Shown here in pieces: positions 34,522-43,941 of a stretch of DNA of 64,000 nucleotides (position 1 is its first letter; every line of letters begins with the position of its first letter). A program made the translations under genes and the position numbers. A model generated the notes under the pieces. That model saw only the letters and a list, made by a program, of their open reading frames with translations, was not told the DNA's origin and made no database searches. The stretch is from Drancourtella massiliensis (GTDB taxonomy: Bacteria; Bacillota; Clostridia; Lachnospirales; Lachnospiraceae), in NCBI RefSeq assembly GCF_016900655.1, contig NZ_JACJKH010000011.1, positions 39,211 to 103,210 of the forward strand, read 5' to 3'.

Positions 34522-36636
34522 ATGATGAAAGAAGTATCAAAAACCATACCGGAACTTTACGGAAGTCTTGTATTCAATGACAAAGTCATGCGCGAACGTC
34601 TTCCAAAAGACACCTACAAGGCACTTCACAAAACCATACAGAACGGAACACACCTGGAGCTTGATGTGGCAAATACCGTTGCCGCTGCCATGAAAGAATG
34701 GGCCATCGAGCACGGCGCAACCCATTTTACCCACTGGTTCCAGCCGATGACCGGATTTACAGCGGAAAAGCATGACAGCTTTATTTCCCCGGTGGGCGGC
34801 GGACAGGTCATCATGGAGTTTTCCGGGAAAGAACTGATCAAAGGAGAACCGGATGCATCCAGCTTCCCTTCCGGCGGCCTGCGTGCCACCTTCGAGGCAA
34901 GAGGATATACCGCCTGGGACCCGACTTCCCCTGCTTTTATCAAGGACGGCTCTCTCTATATTCCGACTGCCTTTTGTTCCTACAATGGTGAAGCCCTGGA
35001 TAAGAAAACTCCTCTGCTTCGCTCCATGGAAGCTCTGAACAAGGAGGCATTGAAAGTTCTTCATCTTCTTGGAAATACAAAAGTGAAAAAAGTCGATACG
35101 ACCATCGGGTCCGAGCAGGAATACTTTCTGGTAGACAAGGATCTTTATAAAAAACGGAAGGACCTGCTTTTCTGCGGACGGACGCTGATCGGCGCTCCGG
35201 CCCCGAAAGGACAGGAAATGGAAGATCACTACTTCGGTGTCTTAAAACCGAAGGTGGCTGCCTATATGCATGATCTGGACGAAGAGCTCTGGAAACTCGG
35301 TGTTCCGGTCAAGACGAAGCACAACGAAGTCGCACCGGCACAGCACGAACTTGCACCGGTATTCGATACAGCAAACGTGGCGGTCGACCACAACCAGCTG
35401 ACCATGGAAATGATGAAAAAAATCGCTGACTCCCATCATCTTGCCTGCCTTCTCCATGAAAAACCATTTGAAGGTGTCAACGGAAGCGGAAAGCATAACA
35501 ACTGGTCCCTCGTCACGGATTCCGGCGAGAACCTTCTCGATCCCGGGAAAACTCCGGCGGAAAATACACAGTTTCTTGTCTTTTTGATGGCAGTTATCGC
35601 GGCTGTGGACGATTACGCAGATCTGATGCGTGTCTCCGTTGCAAGTGCAGGAAATGACCACCGGCTTGGAGCCAACGAAGCGCCTCCGGCCATCGTCTCC
35701 ATCTTCCTCGGCGATGAACTGACCTCCGTACTGAAATCCATCGAAGAAGGAACCGACTTTCTCAAGCAGAAGCAGATTCTTATGGAGATCGGTGCAAAAG
35801 TGCTGCCGCATTTTGCCAAAGACACAACTGACCGGAACCGTACCTCACCGTTTGCCTTTACGGGAAACAAATTTGAGTTCCGTATGCCGGGAAGTGCCCT
35901 GTCCGTCGCAGAGCCAAACGTCATCTTAAATACCGCTGTCGCAGAATCTCTGAACCGGATCTACGAAGTGCTCAAAGACGTCCCGGAAGAACAGATGGAA
36001 GAACAGATTCAGGAACTTTTAAAATCCATGATTACGCAGCATAAGCGTATTCTCTTTAACGGAAACGGATACACCGATGAATGGGTGGAAGAAGCGAAAA
36101 AGCGCGGACTTTTCAACCTGAAATCCCTGCCGGATGCTCTGCCGCAGTTTATCGCCGAAAAGAATATCGACCTCTTTACAAAACATCGGATTTTCACAAA
36201 GGAAGAAATCTACTCCCGGTACGAAATCATTCTGGAAAACTACTCCAAGACGATCCATATCGAGTCTCTGACCATGCAGGACATGGTGAAAAAAGACTTC
36301 ACACCGGCACTTTTTGCCTATGTATCCGATGTGACAAAGGAAGCGCTTGACAAACGGAAACTCCTTCCGTCCCTGTCCGCGTCCTACGAAGAAAAAATCG
36401 TCCAGACGCTGACCGAATCTTCCGAACAGATCGTACTTGCTCTGGCCGCTCTCACCGAGGACACAAAAAAGGCAGAACAGATGGAGGAACCACTTGAGAC
36501 CGCACGCTATTATCATGATTCAATTCTGAAAGACATGGATACCCTCCGTGCCTCCGTGGATCAGGCTGAAGCCATCATTCCGGGGAGTTACCTGCCATAT
36601 CCAACTTACGACGAGTTGCTCTTTTCTTTACGATAG
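34522..36636 (+). CDS. glnN: glutamine synthetase, type III
   Basis: 704 residues, the large dodecameric GSIII class. Makes glutamine from glutamate, ammonia and ATP. Class features are visible: HWFQPMTGFTAEKHDSFI, GSEQEYFLVD (metal Glu), HNEVAPAQHELAPVFDTAN, GVNGSGKHNNWSL (metal-ligand His retained) and NRTSPFAFTGNKFEFRMPGS (substrate Arg retained). The intact residues contrast with the altered GlnA at 18881, so this is probably the main assimilatory enzyme. Start 34522 follows AAAGGAG; the next codon is also ATG. Divergent from purF. Controlled by a promoter-proximal terminator hairpin. Confidence 0.95.
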   Translation: MMKEVSKTIPELYGSLVFNDKVMRERLPKDTYKALHKTIQNGTHLELDVANTVAAAMKEWAIEHGATHFTHWFQPMTGFTAEKHDSFISPVGGGQVIMEFSGKELIKGEPDASSFPSGGLRATFEARGYTAWDPTSPAFIKDGSLYIPTAFCSYNGEALDKKTPLLRSMEALNKEALKVLHLLGNTKVKKVDTTIGSEQEYFLVDKDLYKKRKDLLFCGRTLIGAPAPKGQEMEDHYFGVLKPKVAAYMHDLDEELWKLGVPVKTKHNEVAPAQHELAPVFDTANVAVDHNQLTMEMMKKIADSHHLACLLHEKPFEGVNGSGKHNNWSLVTDSGENLLDPGKTPAENTQFLVFLMAVIAAVDDYADLMRVSVASAGNDHRLGANEAPPAIVSIFLGDELTSVLKSIEEGTDFLKQKQILMEIGAKVLPHFAKDTTDRNRTSPFAFTGNKFEFRMPGSALSVAEPNVILNTAVAESLNRIYEVLKDVPEEQMEEQIQELLKSMITQHKRILFNGNGYTDEWVEEAKKRGLFNLKSLPDALPQFIAEKNIDLFTKHRIFTKEEIYSRYEIILENYSKTIHIESLTMQDMVKKDFTPALFAYVSDVTKEALDKRKLLPSLSASYEEKIVQTLTESSEQIVLALAALTEDTKKAEQMEEPLETARYYHDSILKDMDTLRASVDQAEAIIPGSYLPYPTYDELLFSLR

Positions 36637-36677
36637 GCAGCGCTGGTTCCCCGGGATAATATCTTTTCCTACAGTAG

Positions 36678-36727
36678 GCAGAGGAGTCCCCGCATCTTTG
36701 CGGCGACTCCTCTGCACCCTCTTTTGG
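36678..36727 (+). terminator. terminator of the type III glutamine synthetase gene
   Basis: GCAGAGGAGTC and GACTCCTCTGC (ends at 36678 and 36715) plus an inner CCGC/GCGG stem form a strong hairpin followed by a modest CTCTTTT run. Confidence 0.75.
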
Positions 36728-36728
36728 G

Positions 36729-37421
36729 TTAGTTCTTTACTTCTTCTTCAATACCGATACATAAATTTGTATGACGTTCAATCGAATTCATCCCCTCTTC
36801 AATATAAGCCCATGATGTTTGATAATCATGATGTACCGAAAAGTCTGAACAACACATAAAGTCTGTAAAGCCTTTTAAATCTTTTTTGTATTTCCTTGCA
36901 AAATCATACGCATCCTCTTCCTTTTCTTCTTCTGTACTATTCCGCTTATTATATAGTACATGATCTAAATTACAAGACATATAGTATACCCTATATTGGA
37001 TATTCCATATCTGCCCCGTTTTTCTTAACCGGTATAAGTTCTCCTTTTTTTGAAGATTCCGCTCTATAATTTCATCAGGCTTTTGTGTATGAATTCCATC
37101 CGATTGATATAATATCTCTTTAGCCGATTCATCTTCAATAATTTTTTCATCTGGTATAAACACGGCATCTGCATCTACAATATGGATAATTTGTTTAAAA
37201 TCTTTTGCTTTATAATGTTGGGAATTTGCATACTTTCGTATTTCATTTCCGAGTTTAGAAATAATATTAGATGATTGAACTCCCTTTCTGGATGTAATAT
37301 CCCCATGCATAATATGAATGTAAACTTTATCTCTGTCGAAAAGTTAACTCAATGCCACGCCAAGCGCCGTCTCATCCGAGGGTCCCTCCACAATAACAAG
37401 CACAATTTTTCTATGGGACAA
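36729..37421 (-). pseudogene. TOPRIM/RloB-like effector gene interrupted by an in-frame TAA
   Basis: Read from a TTG at 37419-37421 (GGCGGGTGAG just upstream), the frame gives SHRKIVLVIVEGPSDE..., a TOPRIM start with the catalytic Glu in VEGPSDE. It stops at TAA (37344-37346) after 25 residues, then continues open for 205 more codons through VYIHIMHGDITSRKG and HIVDADAVF (the DxD of TOPRIM). An internal ATG at 37310 would make 193 residues without the Glu motif and has no clear ribosome site. A single base change (for example CAA to TAA) explains the break. The start overlaps the end of the ATPase gene by 11 bases, so the two form a coupled pair. No other frame disruption is seen, so the loss looks recent. 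Confidence 0.75.
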
Positions 37422-38817
37422 ATGTCTCACCCGCCTCTCGAAATGCTAACGCAATCTCGTAGTTATTTGTTGGACAGTATACTTGTTCATTTTGTTCCCC
37501 AAGAACAATATCTCGATAATAAAAGTCCCGTAAATTATTTGTTCCTTTTACATTTGTAAACCGAATATACCGATTTTCCGGATTTGTTGTTGTAAACGCA
37601 ACAAACCCTTTGTCCAGTGTCTCCAATGGTCTGAGATTGTGTGAAGTAAAGATAAGTTGTCCCTTCCCTTTCTCAGAAATAATGTGCAGCAGTTCTCCGA
37701 GAAGATATTCAAAAATCCCTGTATCCAGTTCATCTACTGCTACAGTAATTGATGGGTTATTATAAACTACAATCAACAACTGTAAAATCGAAACGATTTT
37801 TTTTATTCCTTCTGATTCATACCGAAACGGAATCGCCTTGTTGTTTTTTAAAGACATTAATTGAATCATTCTTCCCAGGCTTCCATCTTTTTCCACAACC
37901 GGTCCCAAATCAATTATATCAATCGTCAGCCCCGGAACTAATTCCTGCAGCACAATATTCATATTCGCAATAATTTTTCTAACAATTTCCATTGCCTTTT
38001 CCGGAATTGATGCTGGGATATTCAATGGAAGCAAAAGACTTCCAAAGGATTCTGAAGTATCATCTTTATATTTAAAAGCCAGCGGAAGCGCATTCATATT
38101 GATTAGCCCCTCGTGCTCCGTATCAATTATAAACAGTTCTCTGTTTCCAAATCGATGCAATCCTTCCAAAATATCCAAATACAACTTTACCTGACAGTTT
38201 TCCCGGAAGCGCCTCATCATTTCTCTGGAAAAAATAAATGTTCTGGACTGCTCTTGAACCAGCCTTTTTGTCACGAGCATCTCTGTCACGTCTTCCGTGC
38301 TGTTTCCCAGTAGTTCCTGATACTTTGATTTTGGGAGAAAAATTCCATCTGCGCTTGTATCAATCAACGGACCTTTCCGAATTTTTTTCTCATTTGATGT
38401 GTACCCATAACTCAATACTTCATCAAAAATCTTGACTTTATACTTCGTTTTAGAATTTTCCAATTTGTTATCATGATAAGGAGATTCGTCTATAACTTTT
38501 TCCATAGAAAACTGATACCAAAGATTACAGCAATAGTCCTCCTGCTGCAATATAAACTGGAATTTTAATGTAGAAGTCCGCTCCTCTACATTAATATATT
38601 CTGCATATTTTTCTGGAATTGGCTGACTGCATAATGCAAAACACAATAACTGTACTGCATCAATGAGTGCCGTTTTTCCTGACCCATTTTGTCCATATAA
38701 GCCAAGAATACTTGCACGATAATTCTTTCTTCTGTTTTTTAAGCTAATCGTTCCCTTCTTCACATTTTTAAAGTTTTCTATCGTAATATTCTCAATTCTG
38801 ATAAACTGTTTCTCCAC
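37411..38817 (-). CDS. AAA-family (AAA_15/OLD-like) ATPase of a two-gene ATPase-TOPRIM locus
   Basis: About 468 residues. RIENITIENFKNV is the typical first strand of SMC/OLD-like ATPases, Walker A is GLYGQNGSGKTALID (about 40-54), Walker B is ITVAVDELDTGIFEYLL and the H-loop is IFTSHNLRPLE. The middle is a coiled/helical insertion. Together with the downstream TOPRIM gene it resembles ATPase-nuclease pairs such as RloA/RloB, PARIS or OLD-type systems that act against phage; membership is inferred. Start GTG 38817 is preferred because the promoter -10 ends only 11 bases before the ATG at 38841, while AGGGGTGG precedes the GTG. The region is markedly AT-richer than its neighbours, a sign of transfer. 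Confidence 0.8.
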   Translation of the reverse strand: MEKQFIRIENITIENFKNVKKGTISLKNRRKNYRASILGLYGQNGSGKTALIDAVQLLCFALCSQPIPEKYAEYINVEERTSTLKFQFILQQEDYCCNLWYQFSMEKVIDESPYHDNKLENSKTKYKVKIFDEVLSYGYTSNEKKIRKGPLIDTSADGIFLPKSKYQELLGNSTEDVTEMLVTKRLVQEQSRTFIFSREMMRRFRENCQVKLYLDILEGLHRFGNRELFIIDTEHEGLINMNALPLAFKYKDDTSESFGSLLLPLNIPASIPEKAMEIVRKIIANMNIVLQELVPGLTIDIIDLGPVVEKDGSLGRMIQLMSLKNNKAIPFRYESEGIKKIVSILQLLIVVYNNPSITVAVDELDTGIFEYLLGELLHIISEKGKGQLIFTSHNLRPLETLDKGFVAFTTTNPENRYIRFTNVKGTNNLRDFYYRDIVLGEQNEQVYCPTNNYEIALAFREAGETFVP

Positions 38818-38851
38818 TGCATTCACCACCCCTGCATTCATTGATATATAC

Positions 38852-38880
38852 AGTATATCATGACCTTTCCCGGTGTTCAA
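38852..38880 (-). promoter_or_regulatory. promoter of the ATPase-TOPRIM unit
   Basis: On the minus strand TTGAAC (38875-38880), 17 bases and TATACT (38852-38857). Confidence 0.65.
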
Positions 38881-39006
38881 CTTTCATTTTTGCATTTAAT
38901 ATTTCGATTTTTTATTTCATACATATTTATATTAGTATCTTTCCGTCAAAGAAAAATATACATGGATTCTCCATTCCCGCTTACATCTTCCCTAAAACGA
39001 TAATTT

Positions 39007-39037
39007 ATGCCGCTCAAAATAGAGCGGCATAGCTTTT
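39007..39037. terminator. terminator hairpin after the first GH123-like gene
   Basis: ATGCCGCTC (39007-39015) and GAGCGGCAT (39022-39030) with a TTTTTC run on the plus strand. On the minus strand, where the GH123-like gene ends, the tail is only weakly T-rich. The rest of the 38.88-39.05 kb gap is AT-rich with no gene seen. Confidence 0.6.
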
Positions 39038-39050
39038 TCATATAATTAAG

Positions 39051-40712
39051 TTATTGCTGTACCCTTTTGGCGATTTCCCGGTTGATCCGATTTCTGAGAG
39101 CGAGCAGGTAATAATCCGATTTCGGGAAGCGCTTGAATGTCAAAGGCTCCGCCAGATCTTCTTCGATACACTCCATGACAAAATCACGTCCTGCCAGGGA
39201 TTCCAGCAGTTCACATGCCCGCATGTCCTGAAGTGCCTCTTCGTGCACCATCATACGGATGGATTCTTCCGGATGCCGGTCCTCTCCCGGATATACAAGG
39301 AACGCATCCCCGGACGGGAATGCTCCGCCTGCATCCGTCACCTGATACGGATTGATCTTCTCAAGTGAGAACTGGCTGTTGTAGAAGTTGTATCCCCAGT
39401 GAAGAATTCCGATGATTTTGTATTTATAGAGCTGCAGCCCGTAGATCCTGTTTCTCAGAGACGGCATGGACATAAACCGGTTGCTCACCTCGTAAAACTG
39501 TCCGACGCAGTAGTAGGTCCACATATCCGTGAGGCCGTGCTCCAGGAATTCTTCGATCTCATTATTTCCCGGAATCGGCTTGTCTACAAGACCGTGCTTA
39601 TAGAACTCATAGCTGGAAAGCGCATCAAAGGTGTGGAATCCGTCCAGCAGTCCCTCGATCGACTCTTTCGCGGCCCTGTAGCTCTCCAGATGCTCCTCTC
39701 TTGGCTCATCGGACAGATGGAAGTACGTCACCTTGTCAATGCCCCATTCTTTAAGCTTCTGGGTCAGCTGAGGGAGCAGTGCATGGAGGAATTTCGTATA
39801 CTCTCCGACTGCCGGCGTATGCCATCCGAAAATCTGCTTCTCTTCTCCATCCACCATCGCCACAACTTTTGGCGCGTATTTTGCTCCCCACTGGGAGAAC
39901 AGGTGGCACATCTCAAAATACTCGATCCCGCAGGACTGACAGAGGTCAACCCACTGTTTCACCCGGTCAAATCCAAAGACATATTCCCCGTTTTCCACCT
40001 TGACATCCAGAAGCTGGGTCGTTGTCCTCTCCACTCCAATCGCGGTATCCAGAGCCGGTGTAAAGAGCGGAGTAAGAATCATATTGCATCCCCGTTTTAC
40101 ATACTCGTGAAGGTAATTCTCTATAATCTCCCAGTGCTCTTCTGAAAATACCGGCACATGGTAATAGTCTGCAAGGCAGTCCAGATAAAACCATTCCGTA
40201 TGCATGATCTTCTGTTTTGGAAGAACGGCATCATAAATGGTCACTTCAGTCTGTGCGCTTACAAGCGTATCTCCATCTTTTTCCAGGCTTACCGTAATTG
40301 GATACGTTCCTGCTTTCACCTCTTCTGTGATCTCGATGTCGATCCAGATACTTCTCCATTTCCTCGGATAGATATCTACCTCATCATCCTTCAGTTCCCG
40401 CAGAAGATCCGGATATACGCCGGAATCTGTTCTCAGATAATTATCATCCACGATCGGTCCGCAGGTTCTTCCCACCGGAACCGTTTCCACCTTACGCACA
40501 TGAATCTGGTCTTTCAGCTCTGAGTCAATATGCACTTTCACACGGTTTTTCATAAACCCGGTGCAGGTACAGGCCGCCTGAAAGGACACTGTTTCCCCTT
40601 TCAGCCCCGTCATTTTCATGCATTCCGGACGGTAAACCGGTCTCTCATCCGGGAACACTTTTTCCAGAGAGCTTACAAGCCTCATCTCATAAACTGTCTC
40701 TTGCTTTGTCAT
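39051..40712 (-). CDS. GH123-like (DUF4091) glycoside hydrolase, copy 1
   Basis: About 553 residues. An N-terminal beta-sandwich (about 1-165) is followed by a TIM-barrel with the catalytic pair Asp-Glu in VTYFHLSDEPREE (about 335-336), which is the arrangement of GH123 beta-N-acetylgalactosaminidases that use substrate-assisted catalysis. Further family blocks: MHTEWFYLDCLADYYHVPVF, MILTPLFTPALDT and LHWGYNFYNSQ. No signal peptide, so it should act on imported sugars. Start 40712 follows GGAGG; a GTG one codon earlier is less likely. Last gene of SBP-permease-permease-hydrolase. A close paralogue lies at 49549. Confidence 0.8.
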   Translation of the reverse strand: MTKQETVYEMRLVSSLEKVFPDERPVYRPECMKMTGLKGETVSFQAACTCTGFMKNRVKVHIDSELKDQIHVRKVETVPVGRTCGPIVDDNYLRTDSGVYPDLLRELKDDEVDIYPRKWRSIWIDIEITEEVKAGTYPITVSLEKDGDTLVSAQTEVTIYDAVLPKQKIMHTEWFYLDCLADYYHVPVFSEEHWEIIENYLHEYVKRGCNMILTPLFTPALDTAIGVERTTTQLLDVKVENGEYVFGFDRVKQWVDLCQSCGIEYFEMCHLFSQWGAKYAPKVVAMVDGEEKQIFGWHTPAVGEYTKFLHALLPQLTQKLKEWGIDKVTYFHLSDEPREEHLESYRAAKESIEGLLDGFHTFDALSSYEFYKHGLVDKPIPGNNEIEEFLEHGLTDMWTYYCVGQFYEVSNRFMSMPSLRNRIYGLQLYKYKIIGILHWGYNFYNSQFSLEKINPYQVTDAGGAFPSGDAFLVYPGEDRHPEESIRMMVHEEALQDMRACELLESLAGRDFVMECIEEDLAEPLTFKRFPKSDYYLLALRNRINREIAKRVQQ

Positions 40713-40735
40713 CACTTTTCCTCCATGGTTGATTT

Positions 40736-41572
40736 TTATTTGATTCCGCTCATGGTCATTCCCTTAATAAACTGTTTCTGGAACAGAATAAAAATAATGA
40801 TCATCGGCATCATCATCATAGCTGCAGCTGCCATCGTAGCCGAAAGGTCGGAGGTTCTATCACTGTTAAAGTAAATGAGACCCAAAGGCAGCGTCATTTT
40901 ATCGATATTATTGAGCATCAGCAATGGATTGAGATAATCATTCCAGTTCGCCATTGCTGTAAAAATTCCGATTGACCCAATTGCCGGGCGGATATTCGGA
41001 AGGATAACCTTCCAGTAAATCTGAAACGGACCTGCTCCATCGATCTTGGCCGCTTCACACAGGCTGTCCGGAATGTCCGTAATAAACTGTTTCGCCAGAT
41101 AGACGGAAAACGCGCTGACCAGTGCAGGCACAATCAATGCCCCTCTGGTATCAAACAGGTTCAGCTTTTGAATCATCAGATACCTTGGAATCATCGTAAC
41201 CTGCGGTGGCACCATCATGGTGGCCAGCAGAACCACAAACAGTACCTTCTTCATCCGAAACTCATATTTTGCAAAGACATATCCCATCAGGGTGCTTGTC
41301 ACGATGACCGCAAGAGTAATCGTTGCCGTAATCAGAATACTGTTGAGAAACCATTCTGCAATCGGCGCTTTCTCAAATGCAGTCTTATATCCCTCCAGTG
41401 TCCACTCCGTCGGGAAAAATTTGGTCCGGTTTGTCCGGATATCCGCATTAGTCTTAAATGAAGTCATCAACATCCAGACAAGCGGATACATCATAATGAC
41501 AGACAGAATTCCAAGAAAGGCAATGATCACATAATGGTAGGATTTGTATGTTGTTCTCTTTCTCTTTTTCAT
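40736..41572 (-). CDS. carbohydrate ABC transporter permease, MalG type
   Basis: 278 residues, six membrane segments. The EAA loop is visible as SLCEAAKIDGAGPFQIYWKV followed by ILPNIRPA. Carbohydrate-uptake family 1 partner of the permease encoded just upstream, whose stop codon overlaps this start by one base. No ATPase gene is present in the window; a shared MsmX-type ATPase elsewhere is likely. Confidence 0.92.
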   Translation of the reverse strand: MKKRKRTTYKSYHYVIIAFLGILSVIMMYPLVWMLMTSFKTNADIRTNRTKFFPTEWTLEGYKTAFEKAPIAEWFLNSILITATITLAVIVTSTLMGYVFAKYEFRMKKVLFVVLLATMMVPPQVTMIPRYLMIQKLNLFDTRGALIVPALVSAFSVYLAKQFITDIPDSLCEAAKIDGAGPFQIYWKVILPNIRPAIGSIGIFTAMANWNDYLNPLLMLNNIDKMTLPLGLIYFNSDRTSDLSATMAAAAMMMMPMIIIFILFQKQFIKGMTMSGIK

Positions 41573-42450
41573 TATTCATAACTCCAGTCTGCCCGCATCA
41601 TTTTGTTCTGGATCATTGCTACCACAAATACAATGACAAAGAGCGCTGCTGCCACTGCCGAGGCATAACCCATATCAAAACTTACGAAGCTCGTCTTGTA
41701 GATATAATTTGTCAGTACCATTACGGAATTGTTCATTCCTCCGTCCGGTGCAAATACCCGGAACTGTGCAAACATCTGGAAATAGTTTGCCATCGTCATC
41801 ACTGCCACAAAAGCAAATGTCCTCCCCATAAGAGGAAGTTTGATAGCCAGAAATCTTCTCACCGCTCCCGCACCATCAATCGCTGCTGCTTCATCAAATT
41901 CCTTTGGAACACCCTCGATACCAGCCGTAAATAAGACGATATTGTATCCGATATCTGCCCAAAGTGTGTAAACGATAATGAACAGCATCAGCGGCATACT
42001 TGTCATAAACCAGTTTTTAGGCGAACCTCCGAAAAACTGGACAATCTGATTGACAATCCCGTTCTCTGTCCCGATAATTCCATACTCCCAGATCATTGCT
42101 GTTCCAACCATCGGTGCAATACAAGGAATAAAAAAGATCGTACGGAAAAAGGTTTTCATCCCCTTTGACGGAAGAACCGAAATAATTTTTGCAAGAAACA
42201 ATGTGATCACAATATTGGCACTAACTGCCACAACACAGAAAAATACTGTATTGCCCACTGCCTTCCAGAACACCTCATCCTGAAGCAGCCGTCTGTAATT
42301 CTCAAGCCCCAGAAATGGATTGTGAGAATTTGCCGGATTGTAATCGTACAAAGAGATTCCCAATCCATATAGGATCGGAAAGACAGCAAATATTCCCAGA
42401 AACAGCATACCCGGAACCAGTACCGTTGCCACAAATTTATTGTTTTTCAC
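41572..42450 (-). CDS. carbohydrate ABC transporter permease, MalF type
   Basis: 292 residues, six membrane segments starting with FVATVLVPGMLFLGIFAVFP. The EAA loop reads VPKEFDEAAAIDGAGAVRRF. Works with the MalG-type permease (1-base overlap) and the binding protein encoded 95 bases upstream. A hairpin lies in the gap to the binding-protein gene. Confidence 0.92.
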   Translation of the reverse strand: MKNNKFVATVLVPGMLFLGIFAVFPILYGLGISLYDYNPANSHNPFLGLENYRRLLQDEVFWKAVGNTVFFCVVAVSANIVITLFLAKIISVLPSKGMKTFFRTIFFIPCIAPMVGTAMIWEYGIIGTENGIVNQIVQFFGGSPKNWFMTSMPLMLFIIVYTLWADIGYNIVLFTAGIEGVPKEFDEAAAIDGAGAVRRFLAIKLPLMGRTFAFVAVMTMANYFQMFAQFRVFAPDGGMNNSVMVLTNYIYKTSFVSFDMGYASAVAAALFVIVFVVAMIQNKMMRADWSYE

Positions 42451-42492
42451 CTGTAACCAGTCCTTTCTTTTTACTCAGAAAAGCAGACAGAT

Positions 42493-42542
42493 GCGGGAAA
42501 GACAGAGAACCCCTCCCATAGGTGAGGGATTCTCTGTCCCGC
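42493..42542 (-). other. intercistronic hairpin between binding-protein and permease genes
   Basis: GCGGGA...ACAGAGAA pairs with TTCTCTGT...CCCGC, a long stem right after the binding-protein stop with no T run after it. Such hairpins protect the upstream message so that binding protein is made in excess over permeases. Confidence 0.6.
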
Positions 42543-42545
42543 TTT

Positions 42546-43847
42546 CTATTCTGCTGAGTAATCGTATTTACATTCTGCTGTAATCTGTTCGGAAGCTTCT
42601 TTCAGTGCGCTTTCCACATCCGGATTTTCTTCCTGGCAGAGATTTAAAAATGTCTGATTTAAGATTGCTCTCATGTCAGAAGTATTGTACGGTCCCATCC
42701 ACTGTCCGTTTGGAAGAATGTCAAGCAGGAACTCTACCTGAGGCATCTCTTCGATATACTTCTCATTGGTCAGCAGAGATTTTCTCGGCGGCAGCTGGCT
42801 GCACGCGATGTTATGTTCTACCAGATTTTCCGGTTCGCTGAAGAAAGAAATGAATTCCCATGCTGCATCCTTGTTCTTGCTGTTTTCCGGAACAATCAGT
42901 CCCCATCCTGTTTCGGATGCAAATGCCATCTGGCTTCCGTACTGCGGTACGCTCACATACTCAAAGTCTGTACCGTATTCCAGATCATATGTATCGGTTC
43001 CCTCTCCGATTGCCCAGGATCCTACTGATGCCATGTATCCTTTATCCTGATATACATCGTTGAAGCAGTACTCTCCGTCTGTCAGGTGTGTCAGATCACA
43101 CTCTCCGTTTTTAATCATATCAAGAATTTCATTCATGGCTGTCACGCCTTCTGTGGTTGCAAAGTTCACAGAATCATCTTCTTCAAGATACTGTCCGCCC
43201 TGCTGAAGGATCATTGCAAGATAGTTACAGATCAGAGAGTCTGTATCGAACATCTCAAATCCTTTCATCTCTACAAGATCTCCGTTCTGTACGGAAACGC
43301 TTCCTGAAACATTACGAAGTTCCTCCCATGTTGTCGGGTAAGAAAGTCCTGCCTCATCAAACAGCTTTTTATTGACAACCATTCCGCCGTACTCCAGATT
43401 ATACTCCATCGGAACACCGTAGTATTTTCCGTTCTTTTTGTAGCTTCCTACTGTCGGTTCCATGTAGTCCTCGTCCAGCTCCTTTGCCAGATCTTCCGGT
43501 ACTTCGGAGAGAGCGTCTGTACCGATAAAGTTCGGTGCCATTCCTCCCCATACTGCAATTATATCCGGACCTGCTGTGCTGGATGTGATTGCGGTCTGAA
43601 TCTTTTCGTTATACACATCATATGGATAATCCTGAACATCTACTGTATATTCCGGATTTTCTTTTTCAAACTTCTCCGCCATTTCCTCATAGGATTTTAC
43701 CCATGGTTCATTCTGGTGGCACCAGAATGTTAAAGTTGTTTTTCCTTCGCTGTTTTTGTCTCCCTCACTGCTGCTGTCTGATCCGCATCCTGCAAGCATC
43801 GAAGCTGTCATCAGAAGAGCCAGCGCTGCTGCCATTTTTCGTTTCAT
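42546..43847 (-). CDS. sugar ABC transporter substrate-binding lipoprotein
   Basis: 433 residues. Lipoprotein signal MKRKMAAALALLMTASMLAGC with lipobox LAGC and a Ser/Glu linker, so it is anchored outside the membrane. The body (TLTFWCHQNEPWVKSYEEMA, VDVQDYPYDVYNEKIQTAIT, GPDIIAVWGG) is a family 1 solute-binding protein of the maltose/oligosaccharide type. Start ATG 43847 follows GGAGG; a TTG one codon before is not needed. First gene of the four-gene importer-GH123 unit. Confidence 0.93.
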   Translation of the reverse strand: MKRKMAAALALLMTASMLAGCGSDSSSEGDKNSEGKTTLTFWCHQNEPWVKSYEEMAEKFEKENPEYTVDVQDYPYDVYNEKIQTAITSSTAGPDIIAVWGGMAPNFIGTDALSEVPEDLAKELDEDYMEPTVGSYKKNGKYYGVPMEYNLEYGGMVVNKKLFDEAGLSYPTTWEELRNVSGSVSVQNGDLVEMKGFEMFDTDSLICNYLAMILQQGGQYLEEDDSVNFATTEGVTAMNEILDMIKNGECDLTHLTDGEYCFNDVYQDKGYMASVGSWAIGEGTDTYDLEYGTDFEYVSVPQYGSQMAFASETGWGLIVPENSKNKDAAWEFISFFSEPENLVEHNIACSQLPPRKSLLTNEKYIEEMPQVEFLLDILPNGQWMGPYNTSDMRAILNQTFLNLCQEENPDVESALKEASEQITAECKYDYSAE

Positions 43848-43885
43848 CAATAATCCTCCCTAGTATCTGTAATATTTCATCTATT

Positions 43886-43914
43886 ACTATACTGTTTCAC
43901 CATAATGGTAGCAA
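43886..43914 (-). promoter_or_regulatory. promoter of the first importer-GH123 unit
   Basis: On the minus strand TTGCTA (43909-43914), 17 bases and TATAGT (43886-43891). Confidence 0.55.
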
Positions 43915-43941
43915 ATTGAAATTACGAATAAACTGGTTCAT

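Noticed and set aside
36729..37310. Treating the frame from ATG 37310 as a complete hypothetical gene
   Set aside because: The coding signal continues in frame upstream through a TAA to a TTG start with TOPRIM motif and a ribosome site, so an interrupted gene fits better.
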